Positions 33,646 to 45,646 of a stretch of 64,000 bases of DNA are shown in pieces. The position numbers and the translations under genes were made by a program. This stretch comes from Bidens hawaiensis (taxonomy: Eukaryota; Streptophyta; Magnoliopsida; Asterales; Asteraceae): NCBI GenBank assembly GCA_021521415.1, contig JAIQDT010000296.1:610987-674986 (forward strand), given 5' to 3'. Each line of letters begins with the position of its first letter. The first letter of the stretch is position 1. Below the pieces are notes generated by a model that saw only the letters and a program-made list of their open reading frames with translations, ran no database searches and was not told the DNA's origin.

Positions 33646-36450
33646 CTAATATTTAATCATCACACACAATTTCCGCCTTGTATTTAGCTAACCAGTCCAA
33701 ACTGACAATCACATCGATGCTTCCTAACTATACTTGGAGTAGATCAATAAGAATCGGTTGGTCGTTTAAGATAATAGGACAGTTTTGGAATATTTGGTTA
33801 ACAGTTATAGGTTTATCTTTAGTGAAGTCTATAGCATAAAGATCTATTAGTTCACTAACCGGTGCGTTTCGCAAGGATAAGAAGTTAGTGGGAATAAGAC
33901 TTCTATCAGTATCTATATCAAACGAAGTTGAAGCTTACTAATCATAAATTACGGATGTACCCTCCACAACAGTTAGGTCTTGTCGTTCTTTATCTGACTC
34001 AATCATTGAACGCGGCCTCTAGTCGAGTTAGACGTCAATGTTTGTTCTTGTTTTAACATGGGATAATTCCTTTTGGAGCGTTTCGTACTTCCACACTAAA
34101 AGCAAGCATGAGGGTTTGTCATAGGTTGTAAGCGAATTGGTTGCGATTGTGATACTATAAGTGGTGAGGTTAGAACGATTAGTTTACAGTGTTCATAATG
34201 GTTTCACGGCTACAGGCATAGTATCCAATTTTCCCGGTTTTATGACACACCTTTATTCGACATCCCCTTTAGTAAAGTGTCATTGTATATGTTTAATTCT
34301 GAGCTAGAGTTGATTGTCATATTATTTTGAGTTGTAGGGTGAGCACGTTTAAATTGTTGTAGCTCTTGTACCTATGTTTCATGATTAGATCGTTTTGTAC
34401 TAGATGATTTTCTGGTATTCTCAACACACCTTTACTGATCGAATTCAAAGCTACCACCCCGACTTGTGTTACGGCATTTTTAAAGATTTAGTGGTAAACT
34501 GAATTAATTAAAGTTCATACTTCTGAGGCTACAAACTATGGCACCATTCGAGCCATATCGTTAAAACAGTTCGTGTATCCCAATTAGTCCGTACCTTTCT
34601 TTTTCAGTTTCCCGTGTTTGTATTCTAATTTCTAGATTTCATTCCTTGGACGAAAATGTTTTAATAAAAGGGTTTTAAGTTTTGTCCAAGTCATACGGTT
34701 GGTTGCCTCTTGTTCCCGAATTTGTACAATTGTTATCTATCACATATGTGATGATCAATTTCTGGTATTGATAACAGATTTTATCGCTTCAATTCCTTTT
34801 AACCAACCCATTTACTCTTTTAGTACCACTAGAATTTATAGGTTTGCACAACGCAATTTATTTAAACGAGTATTCCCGTTGTGAAGGATCACGGTTGTTA
34901 CGACCAGTATTCATGTTCGGTAAAAGATTTTGTTGCGAATGGCATTTAGTGGGAGGATTTATCATTATCGGTAGTAGCATTAGTGCTCGATGGAGGAGTA
35001 TTATTTGTGACAATGTTCATATTTATCATGAAAATAACATTTGTAGGTGTATTAGTATTGTTTGGCAAAATAATATTCACAGCCGCTTTAGTGTTTGGCC
35101 TTTGATTTGTATTCATTGTTGTATTAATGCTGACAGCGAATCGCGCTGCGATTGTCAGAGTTACTATCGCAGTTGCCGAACAATCATTTCAGCCACAACT
35201 GCCTCAAATCACGTATTTGTTTTCTTCGGGGCCATTCTATAATGATAAACAACTAAACTTCACATATTAGTAATTTTCCCTATAACTCATTGCTCAGGGA
35301 ATCACATTAGCTAACAGTCAGGTAATTCAAATAGTATACACGTATTACACATAGCAAATCATGTATTCATATACTCAGGATAGCATATAGATTTAGCCTA
35401 ATAAGGCCATTGTTTGAATATATACATCGAAAATTGTCATCCCATGACAAAAAATTTTAACCCGATAAGGGTCAATGTTTGTACTATTAGATCTAAATCG
35501 TCTCCCATATCAGCATAGCACACTACCAAATGCTTGCATGGGGCATCGAAACTATACGCAACAGTGTCATACTATCCTTGTCTATCTGAGCACATATCAT
35601 AACAATCCCGAATAGTTGACAACTTGTACAACAGTTATTCAGATGTAATCCCACCATTGGGTAACTATTTTATCATGTCTCACCCGTAAGTAGACAATTG
35701 TTCACTATGAGTTTAAACCGTATGTTATAATCGGGAGGCATTTGTATACTTCCCTTGGCCTTTGGATGTTAAATATAACTACAGAATATTCTTTCATCAG
35801 AATATTCAGTACCCGTAAGCATGCTGGGTCTACCAAAAGTGATGATTTATTAGTTGGGAGTAAGTATGTTTTCCATAAACCAAGACACATCATTGGTCCG
35901 CAAGCATGAGGTTTATTTTCTATGATAAATTGATCAGAGTGGCAACAATATAGGAGTGGTCGTAGATACTCGTACACAGATGATTTGATGAATATATTAG
36001 TTAAGGAGGGTTCATCAAGGTCGGTGGTACTGGTGAGGTATAAAGGAATTATTATTTTCATAGTTGGTGTATGATATAAGTATGTGGTCATGTTTTATTA
36101 TAATATTAAAAATTTAATAGGATAGCTGTTATATTTATGATTTGATAAATCATTCTCTTTCCTAAGTATTTTCTTGTGAGTAGTGTTTATTTTTAAACAA
36201 CGGAGGTGGAGAGATGGTAAGTAAACAGTTCAATTTACTGCTAGAAACTGGTATAGGAGATAAAGATTAGGCCCGAATCGAAAAGTGTCGTGTTCACTTG
36301 AGATGAACGTACGTAAATCACACCTTCCATGGTTCCTTTCTGAGCCTTGAATTTACGCTCGGTCTGTAATTAAATCATACAATAAGGTTTAGTTTGGATT
36401 CGCTAGAACGTCCTCACATTCTCGTTTACAGCCAACATCAGTTCTTCACC
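33646..36450 (-). pseudogene. Decayed protease and gag of G
   Basis: Minus strand, no long frames. Near 34075-34125 a nucleocapsid knuckle is still recognisable as ACF.CGSTKRSKRNYPML, a broken CCHC of the CYxCGxxGHxxRxCP type. The protease is expected at 33650-34000. The capsid part lies further upstream to about 36450, mostly unreadable. Open frames on the plus strand at 34699-35242 are shadows. Confidence 0.6.
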
Positions 36451-37021
36451 CGATATGAGGCTACCTAGTTCGACAACTTTCGGTTCAACGATTCGTTCTA
36501 AAAATAATATTTTTCAATAGTGGGAATCAGAGTAAAGAATATTATTACTTAAGGCCAAATAAAATATTTTATTTGTTATGGTCAGGTACAATATTAATTA
36601 AGATAAAATATAATATTATTTTTAATAAAATACAATTTTAATTTAATATTGATTATAATCTAATATAATATTCGTTATACGAAGACTCTGTATTATCAAT
36701 AGTACAGTATATACACGTATTCGTACACCTTGCTCCAAATAAGCACGTATGTATGTTATATATATACATACTCAGTATTACCTTTTATACACATATGTTG
36801 CCATTTTTACCTACCCGTACGTTCCACGACTTCTCCCCGAATTCCCTCGTAAAAGCAAGTCTGTTATTATGTTTCGGACCACAATAAATCACTGGCCCTG
36901 CAAGTTCGTCCCGGCATCCATCAGCATATAATATTAAATTATTATTTAATTATTTTCCCAGAGTTAATCGAGCCTACGGTTATATTTTAGGCACCCTAAG
37001 GGATAACCTAATCCTTTATAA
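36451..37021 (-). other. 5' leader of G
   Basis: AT-rich DNA between the primer site and the gag remnant, with the TA-rich stretch 36540-36680. No gene seen. Confidence 0.5.
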
Positions 37022-37040
37022 CCAATGGCTCTGATACCAA
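37022..37040 (-). other. Primer-binding site of G
   Basis: Minus strand TTGGTATCAGAGCCATTGG, four bases after the LTR end; complementary to initiator Met-tRNA. It fixes the orientation of G. Confidence 0.9.
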
Positions 37041-37044
37041 CTTC

Positions 37045-39753
37045 TGTCACACCCCATTGAGCGATTTGCGGAAACGTAAAAACGAAAATGTAACAGACAC
37101 CCCTGGTATTAACCACATTGTTTATAAAGAACAATATAAACTAGTTTACAATATTTTACATCGATCTAACTTTGTTTACAACTAGGTGATACAAACTAAA
37201 TCCAACGCGTTAAGCGACTTTACTTCTTACTAGCACACTTGCATCAATTCACCCAGCATTGATCGCAAGTCAAACACGTAGCACATTGACTTTATAGTAA
37301 AAGTCTGGTATACCTGAAAAACATGGTAAATCGGGTTAACTATAAATAGTTGGTGAGTTTCACGGTTTTCAAGAAATCAGTTGTGCGTACAACAATCACC
37401 GTTTGTAAATACACAAGTATGTATGTATGTACGTTCACAAGTACGTTTGTTTGTATGTTTATGATGTAATTATGCTAAGCTACAGTGAAGCCTTGATTGT
37501 CTGTTCGTGATGCGTGCCTCCATTTCCTACGCTCAATCAACCACTATGGCCTCCTTTCTGCCCACAACATGCCTTGAGTAGCTATGTCTAACACTACATA
37601 GCGTGTTTGTATAATATGGTCTTGTGCAAACGGGATAGTGTCTTAGCAAACCGTGCTGGCCCCGTCTGGGTTTGTCAAACAATTGTACTATTCACAAGCC
37701 ACCGACTCGAAGTTAATCACTGTGTTAGTAGGGACTTTAGTGTGTTTGCACTTAAATAATTCCCATCATCAAATAGTTCAGAGTATATATTGATATGTAT
37801 TAACATGTTTTTCACCTCAAAAGTTATAAAGAAAGATCACACATTGGGGTTCTGGATTCGCTACGGAGCCCGTTTCTGTTTATTCAGTTTGATTTGAGGA
37901 GAAACGCGCACAATCTATCCAGATTGTCAAGGTTTCTCATAAAAAGGTTCGTTTTAACATAATTAATCCGAAAATATGATTTTTGATCACTCTTGGTGTT
38001 CTGATATTCCCGCAGGTTCGTTAATCACGAACTTGCCGGTTTTTATCAGAATTGAATTTGTTTAATTTTCTAATTAGCATAATTAATTAAAAATTAATCA
38101 TTAAATTATGAAAATTTTGCACTTATCAAATAAAATATTTAGATTTTTATTAAAATATTTCTGGAATTATTTACTGGTTTATTAATTTATAAAAATTCAT
38201 TTTACTTGCTATATTTAGCCTGAAAATTGTCAGTTTATCCCAAACGATTTCCAAAAATTCCACAAAAACTTCTGGATGCTCAAATTATATCCCAAAACCA
38301 TCTGTATCAATTCCAGAATGTAACAACATTGTTCAATATTCTTTTCAGGCCAAAAACGGCTATGAAAATTCCAATAAACGCAAATGTAGAAAACATATTT
38401 AGGGTTTTCCAAATGACCCCAGATTTCATATGTGATCATAACATACCAAATCTAAGTTCTCCACAAAATTTCATAATTTTTCAAGCATTTTAACTATTTT
38501 TTCCCAAATAAACATCCGAATTCGGTAATAAATTTGCCAAATATTCTCGGATGGTCGAAAAATTACCAAATTTGAACAGAGACTCAATGATATGTTCCCT
38601 GATGTCCCTGAAAAATTTCAAAACCTAACAATATGCACATCACAATCGAATCCTAAACCGCCCGTAATCGAGTGTTTCGATATTATCTTAGCGGTTTTGG
38701 TTTGTTTTCGTCATTCTAATCAAGTTTTCGGGTTCTTGTACTTCTATGAAAGATAGATACAGGTCCTATATAACAAACCAAGCACGTTTCATCAGTACCA
38801 CAGCCCCTTAACTTAGGGTTTCGGCTAGGTTATAAAACCGAACTTTTGAACCGTAAAAACGTCGTTTAGACCATGTAATCCGTGTTTATGGCCAAAATAC
38901 CTATCAAACCATGTTAATAACCATATGTGAGATCAAAATATATTTTTGGACCATTTTTATGGTCAAAGCATGGTTAGAATTGAATTTTACTAATCAAAGT
39001 TCATGTTTTATAAAAGAAACATGTAAAAATCAAGCTATAATGACCCAATTAATTAACTTTACCTTAGGGTTTTATGTAAGTATGAAGAGTTCAAGAGCTT
39101 GTGTCCAGAAGTTGGGAAATAATAATGCTAAAATATCATGTTAAGTAACTTAAGTATGAAGAAGGACTTAGGAGGTGAGTATTCAAAAGTGGCGGCCGGA
39201 CCTAAGGGGGTTTCCTTTGGGCCCCATTTTTGACTACTTGCCTTGTTTTGCGTGCCCGGACATAAAATCCAAAGTCCAAATTTATTTCGGTTTCAGTTTT
39301 TTTTGCGCAAAAAATATATCGGGTATAACAAATAGCGCAAAATCGAGTGTTTTTCAGCCTTTCTCTTGTATAATTAGAAAAACACACTTTTTGTTTGTAA
39401 AAATCAAAAATATTTTTATGGATCTCTTAAAACATTCCAAATAAGTGTTTGTATGTCTTTTTTGGCCTAATGGATGATACAGTGCTTGGTTTGTAACTAT
39501 CTTTCGCGTTTAAATCTATAGCGGGTAGTTAAACGAGCACGTTTTCATTTAACTTGTTTGCTTTCGAACTAATGCCATAATATTAATATGTTGGCTTATA
39601 TTAATCATATATCACTTATAGAAGCCCCCCCGTGATATCTGGGTCATAACCAGAGCCGTTCGGTTAATCGTTCGATCGATACGTAATAAGCGTTTATTTG
39701 CTTAATCGGTAAGTACGTACTGAGGTGTACCTTGTTTTGTCTCAATTGTAAAA
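37045..39753 (-). repeat. 5' LTR of G (2709 bp)
   Basis: Aligns with 14195-19519 minus M, and with J in opposite orientation. Relative to those it lacks roughly 380 bp after about 37820, where TTCACCTCAAAAG runs straight into TTATAAAGAAAGATC. It also has a small internal difference near 39350. Confidence 0.9.
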
Positions 39754-39758
39754 GTTCA

Positions 39759-40978
39759 TGATCCCCCTTCTTACATTTTTACGTTTTGGGCTAGCATACA
39801 CACCATATTACAACTTTACCCGATTTTACTCGTTTAAACTAATTGGATGGTATTACATGGCCTTACTCGCGTTTGTGGGTTCATGAAAATATGTGTGAAT
39901 TATATTCTATGCCTTAGGATATTTGAGACTCGTTTATGGTCATATATATTCCTTAAGGTTATATATATTACTTATGGCCTAGGCTCAAGAATATAGGCTT
40001 ACTTGTATCATAGCATGCCTTGAGATGATATTTATGTATGTATACACATGTGGTACTTTATGACCATTGGCTTACTTTCATTGCGACATATTCCGGAATG
40101 ATATATACATATATATATATACATACGTATGTTTATACATGCGTTACTTTATGGCCAATAATTGGCGATGTTAATTAGTCGTTATCGAATAAGGATGTTT
40201 GCGTATGCCTACTTTGTGTTGCATATGGATGGATGGTGACCTTGGCCGGGCCAAACTGTACTACTTAGGTTCTAAAATCATGTGGCGGGCCCTGGAAAGC
40301 CCGTAATGGGGGGAGGTTCGTGTGGCATGATCACCATCGGATGGAATGTTGCGTGTTTGGGTTGTACGTGTGCTCGACCCTGATGTTATTACTTGGATGT
40401 TAAGCATAGGGATATAATTATATAGATATATAAGTATGAATACTTATTGTTTATTATGCCCTAACTGTCCAGGTCCCGTTTTTATATTTAAACCCTTGGA
40501 ATGATTTATTTAAATGTCAATTGTTAAACTTAAACTCACTCAGCTCAAGCTGACTTTGTGTGTATGTTAGTGTGAGTTTTAGGTTTAGAGGAGGATGCTT
40601 ACCGCTTGCACGTGCTCGAGACTACTTAGACGGTTGAAGGCATATCTGGTCGGGGATTTTAATAATGAACACTGTTTCTTTTTAACTATGACTAGATATA
40701 TCTAAAGTTTGTTTTGGGCATCATTCCCGGCTTCGGGGAACTTGTTTTAGTACTTGTGATTTTCCGCTTATTATATACTTTGAACAGGTTTTAAAATAAA
40801 ATGAATTGCTTTGGGTTTAAAATCACATTTTCCCGGTTTTGAAAATTTTGATATTCCTTATTCCGCTATTTAATACTCTGAAACGATTTTAATAAGAGGA
40901 ATTTGTTAGGCTTTAAATTTTTGAGAATTTTTGGATATGATGACCAACTGTAGGTTTCTCGGGATTCGGGGTCTTACA
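39759..40978 (+). repeat. 5' LTR of K, right part
   Basis: Continues the LTR broken at 14194 and matches 43365-44607. It contains the AACTCACTCAGCTCAAGCTG block at 40533 and ends GGGGTCTTACA. Confidence 0.9.
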
Positions 40979-41628
40979 AGTTGGTATCAAAGCCGTGGTT
41001 CGAGGGATCCGAGCATCCCCAAATGCTTGGACTCGAACTATAAAGGAAGGGACTAAAAATGCCAACCGCGAGTAGCTGCACGCCAGGAGGTAAATTTTAA
41101 TTATGTAGTCATTCTTACAAGTTTTAAGATTTCATTTCGTAAATAATTTCTTAAGTTTAAGATGGGATGCTGATATGGTTGGGGCAGGGGGTGCTTAGGA
41201 TGGGCAGGTAAAGTAAACAATTAATAAAACTTGATCAACGTTATTGGCAGTTTACCGTTACCTACCATGTTCTAAATGCCACTTGTGCTTGACTGTGTTA
41301 GGGTTCTGTCTTTGTAGGGATAGGATACGGCTAATGCTCGTGTCTTAGCGTTAATGTTCATGTCGTTCTTTAAATTTTTCCGCCCATTTCTCATCCTCTT
41401 GAACGTTTCACGCGTGATTGTTTAGCTGAGGCGTAGCTTGCTATCACTCTAGGTTCTTTTCTTTACTTCTTGAGGTTTAAGCGTCGTTCTTGTTTGACTC
41501 GGGCGTTAGTAGAGGTTTTGTCCCTATCGTCCTCTTGTGTATTTAGATGATTAGGTTTCGTCTCTATCCGCACCCGTTCCTGTCACGACGGGATTCGGGG
41601 ACGAATCCCATTTTTAAGGGGGTAGACT
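40979..41628 (+). other. Residual internal region of K
   Basis: The primer site TTGGTATCAAAGCCGTGG (40981-40998) follows the LTR end directly. The next 600 bp have no gag or pol. The end GGGGACGAATCCCATTTTT then AAGGGGGTAGAC is the typical 3' end of a Tekay/Del chromovirus, with the polypurine tract abutting the 3' LTR. K is therefore a long-LTR, near-empty element. Confidence 0.85.
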
Positions 41629-43702
41629 TGTAACGTCCATAAAATTTCGTATAAAGGGTTATGCCTAACAAAGCTTGTATATTCTCGAGATTTATCCGCC
41701 ATTCCTTGGAGACCTTCTCGTCATTCCCGTAAGCTAAATTTATTAATTTCCATTCCAAGATGTTGCATCTTTCATAATTGAGGGGCTAAAGTGTTTATTA
41801 TTATATCATAACAAGAAAAACCCTAGCCCCCCACCATAATTCTGATCGGCAACAGCTAGGGGAGGCTCCTCCTCTATTTCTGTGCAGGTTCCAGCCATTC
41901 TCCGGCCTCCCGAGTCTAACTCAAGGTCGGTTCTATCATAGGATAACTCTTTTTCGCCATTAAACCCTTTGTTGAACACGTTAGGGTTGAGTTTTGATTA
42001 TTACAGTTTCTGACAGATTCGTACTCGTTTATTCTTCGGTCTGTAACTTGATGAAAATTTATTGTTTTTGATCGATTCTTGTTTCCATGATGTTCTACTT
42101 TGAGTCTAGTTTCCAGAAAGGTATAATATGTAATTTTTGGGCAAGATTTGAATGGTTTTTATGATTTTATAAGATCGTGTGTCAAAGCTGATACGGGGTG
42201 ACGGATTCTGGTCTGTCTTCCCGACATCGTAACTCTTTTTTGATAAGTCCAAATTGCTTGATTCCACTTCTGAAAGTTTATATTTTGAGTTAATATTACA
42301 ACCCAATTGGAATCATTTAATTTGTTATGGTAATGATTTAAACATATAAAACACTTTTGCTGCGCATTGAAATAGCTGCACATACCTTTCTGTGTTGGAG
42401 AAATTTTTATGATTTTTGTGTCAATTGGAAAAATATAATAAAAATACTTTTAGATACCCAAGAAATTTATACAACTCTGGAAAAAATTTCATAATTTATT
42501 TCTATGGTTTTCCTATGTAATAAAATACATCTTTGCATGCCAAAATCTGCATGTTATACTAGTTATTGATCGATACTTTCGTTTTATGCTTAACCGGTGG
42601 CTGCCCTTTTGAGCATCTTTCGGGGCTGTTTTAATTGAAGTTCTTGCTCCATCATCTTCCTAGGTAAGTCTTGTATATCATACGTTAGTATTGCGAGCTA
42701 TAGCATTCGTTTGATTGGTCATTTGTTAATAGTTTGAAAGTTAGTGTTCGATTGATTAGATTGTCGAATTGTTGCGTTTACGTGAGGTTTGAATGAATTA
42801 ACAACCAATTCAGCTCGGGTAACTTCGGTCTCATATACAGGCTGTTGGAAAATTATTTTTTTTAAGTATTGGAGTTGAATTGGTTGTCGGTTACTCAAAT
42901 GGGTCGGTACGACGCGAATTCGCGTTTATTTGGTAGTTGGTGTGTTGTGCGTGCGAGTTACCGACCCATCCAACTCATGTAGTGTCGTGTGGGCTAGTAG
43001 GCTGTGAATTTATCAAATTGGGTCAACACGGGGCTGAGTTGGATGTTAAGTGCCTAAACAACCCTTAAACGCGCATATTAGTCTCACCTAGTGCTTCCGG
43101 GGGTAATTTGGGAATTCTTTGTTCTCGGGAGTAACTATGGGTGGTTTTGGTAAAGATAAGGCCCCGGGGGCTGTTTTAAATGAATTTGGCGAGGTCTAGG
43201 CGTTAGGTAGAGCAAACAATATTATAACGCCTCGTAGGATAAACGAGTCAATTCGGTACCGTTAGTAATTATTGTTCGTAATCCGACAGGCTTTTGAGTT
43301 GTGGGAGTACTTAAGGGTCCTCAAGCCCGTTGTGATTGTGTGCCTCGTGTCAGGTGAGTTCATGATGCCGCTTCTTACATTTTTGCGTTTAGGGCTAGCA
43401 TACATACCATATTACAACTTTACCCGATTTTACTCGTTTAAACTAATTGGATGGTATTACATGGCCTTACTTGTGTTTGTGGGTTCATGAAAATATGTGT
43501 GAATTATATTCTATGCCTTAGGATATTTGAGACTCATTTATGGTCATAAATATTCCTTAAGGTTATATATATTACTTATGGCCTAGGCTCAAGGATATAG
43601 GCTTACTTGTATCATAGCATGCCTTGAGATGATATTTATATATGTATACGCATGTGTTACTTTATGACCATAGGCTTACTTTCATTGTGATATATTCTGG
43701 AA

Positions 43703-43768
<66 letters not shown>

Positions 43769-44607
43769 GCATTACTTTATGGCTAATAATTGGCGATGTT
43801 AATTAGTCGTTATCGACTAAGGATGTTTGTGTATGCCTACTTTGTGTTTGCATACGGATGGATGGTGACCTTGGCCAGGCCAAACTATACTACTCAGGTT
43901 CTAAAATCCTGTGGCGGGCCTTGGAAAGCCCATAAGGGGGGAGGCTCTTGTGGCATGATCACCATCGGATGGAATGTTATGTGTTTGGGTTGTACGTATG
44001 CTCGACCCTGATGTTATTACTTGCATGTTAAGCATAGGGATATAATTATATAGATATATAAGTATGACTACTTATTGTTTATTATGCCCTAATTGTCCAG
44101 ATCCCGTTTTTATATTTAAACCCTTGGAATGATTTATTTAAATGTCAATTATTAAAACTTGAACTCACTCAGCTCAAGCTGACTTTGTGTGTATGTTAGT
44201 GTGAGTTTTTGGTTTAGAGGAGGATGCTTACCGCTTGCACGTGCTTGAGACTACTTGGACGGTTGAAGGCATATCTGGTCAGGGATTTCAATAATGAACA
44301 CTGTTTCTTTTTAACTATGACTAGATATATCTAAAGTTTGTTTTGGGCATCATTCCCGACTTTGGGGAACTTGTTTTAGTACTTGTGATTTTCCGCTTAT
44401 TATATACTTTGAACAGGTTTTAAAATAAAATGAATTGCTTTGGGTTTAAAATTACATTTTCCCGGTTTTGGAAATTTTAATGTTCCTTATTCCGCTGTTT
44501 AATACTCTAAAACGATTTTAATAAGATGAATTTGTTTGGCTTTAAATTTTTGAGAATTTTTGGATATGATGACCAACTGTAGGATTCCCGGGATTCGGGG
44601 TCTTACA
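41629..44607 (+). repeat. 3' LTR of K (2979 bp)
   Basis: TGTAACGTCCATAAAATTTC...GGGGTCTTACA. It holds a TA microsatellite (43705-43764), CAGGTGAGT at 43351-43359 and the AACTCACTCAGC block at 44162. It is the uninterrupted reference for the split 5' LTR. Confidence 0.92.
43705..43764. repeat. TA dinucleotide microsatellite
   Basis: About 60 bases of uninterrupted AT repeats in the 3' LTR of K. The matching place in the 5' LTR (40100-40120) is shorter and interrupted, so it expanded after insertion. Confidence 0.95.
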
Positions 44608-45646
44608 TTATATTATTAACTTGTTTATCTATTAGAATCTATTGGTCTTTAAATATTGACACTAAGCATGCCAATTTCCTAAAGGTTTCTAAGGTCAGTG
44701 GGAGCAGTAAAAGTCCTTATAATGACTTGCCAGAGGTACAAGAGGCGGGGGGAAGAGAGTCACTAAATTTTACACCAATTTTAACTCATGTTACACCTCT
44801 TGTACACCATACTGCACCAACTCTTACACACTTAGTATCCTGAAAATGATAACAACTTAAACAAGAGCTAATCCATAAAACCAAAACTTCTAATAAACCC
44901 AATAATTAACTCAGGAGGTCATCTAGGATTTAAAAACCTACTAATTTTGATGATTATATAACCTCCTTAACTAAAGTTGAAATGGATGCTGGAAAGTTTA
45001 CTAATCCTACCTCTTATAATTAAATCATTAGCATCAATCATAATTGACTCCATAAGTGAGAATAACGTTTTAATATCTTGTTGAATCACCTAAGAGTGTT
45101 CATAACTAAACTAAATCCTAATACAAACGTTAAGACACTAAGAAGCACGATTGATTATTAAAGGTTATATTCAAGAGGGAATAAATCATCAATGAATCTT
45201 CTTACCCATATTACAAAATATTTCTTTAAGAATCATCATTGTTGAAATAGCTTATAATATTTAAGAGCTACATTACATGAACATTTAAAACAACCTTCCT
45301 TAACAACTAACATGCATATTTACATGTTCATAAATCAACTTGAATGTTCTAAACTGAAGGTCTAAGAATACTTACTGTGTAAGTCAATATAATCCATGTA
45401 TGTGTTAATGCAAACATCAAAATCTGATGAAACCTTTATACAATAATTTTCATCAGCAACTAAGTGGATCAATGTACCTACCTCTGAGAGCAACTAAAAA
45501 CAAATCTGTCCTTATATAGATGAAATTCTTTTGACAAGCATATGTTACATAAGTCTAAGTATTGTTTATACATACATTGATATAATAGATCTCAAGAGAT
45601 ATCTGTTACGTGATAGATATCATAACATACTGAGATAGGTATATTT
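44608..45646 (+). repeat. Repeat E, unit 1, part P
   Basis: Continues unit 1 after the K insertion: after TATTAGAATCTATTGGTC it matches the inverted copy at 50846-51860. It contains hairpin module 2. No coding signal. Confidence 0.7.
44698..44820. other. Hairpin-forming module 2 in repeat E
   Basis: Perfect inverted repeat GTACAAGAGG (44736-44745) with CCTCTTGTAC (44796-44805), and an outer pair GCAGTA (44704-44709) with TACTGC (44810-44815). Same order as module 1 but different bases in the outer stem. Confidence 0.7.

Larger units (their letters stand above)
14195..39753 (-). mobile_element. Chromovirus-type Ty3/gypsy element G
   Basis: Minus-strand element: 5' LTR 37045-39753, PBS 37022-37040, decayed gag-pol, polypurine tract at about 19521-19530 and 3' LTR 14195-19519. 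Both sides are flanked by GTTCA (14190-14194 and 39754-39758), a clean 5-bp target duplication inside K's LTR. LTR ends read TGTAACAATTGAG...GGGGTGTGACA on the minus strand. The internal region is inflated by copia element H (19605-28296) and solo LTR N (29394-32021). Native pol remains at about 28302-29393 and 32022-36450. Confidence 0.88.
12457..44607 (+). mobile_element. Tekay-like Ty3/gypsy element K with almost no internal region
   Basis: 5' LTR in two pieces (12457-14194 and 39759-40978; about 2.96 kb together), PBS at 40981, about 650 bp of internal DNA, polypurine tract at about 41611-41622 and a 3' LTR at 41629-44607 (2979 bp). Flanks TGATA (12452-12456) and TTATA (44608-44612) fit a diverged 5-bp target duplication. 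No gag-pol is present, so K could only have moved using proteins from a relative. It lies inside repeat E and carries the 25.6 kb element G in its 5' LTR. Confidence 0.88.

Noticed and set aside
34699..35242. Plus-strand open frames (61 and 132 codons)
   Set aside because: They run opposite to decayed gag of G, where a zinc-knuckle remnant is readable on the minus strand.
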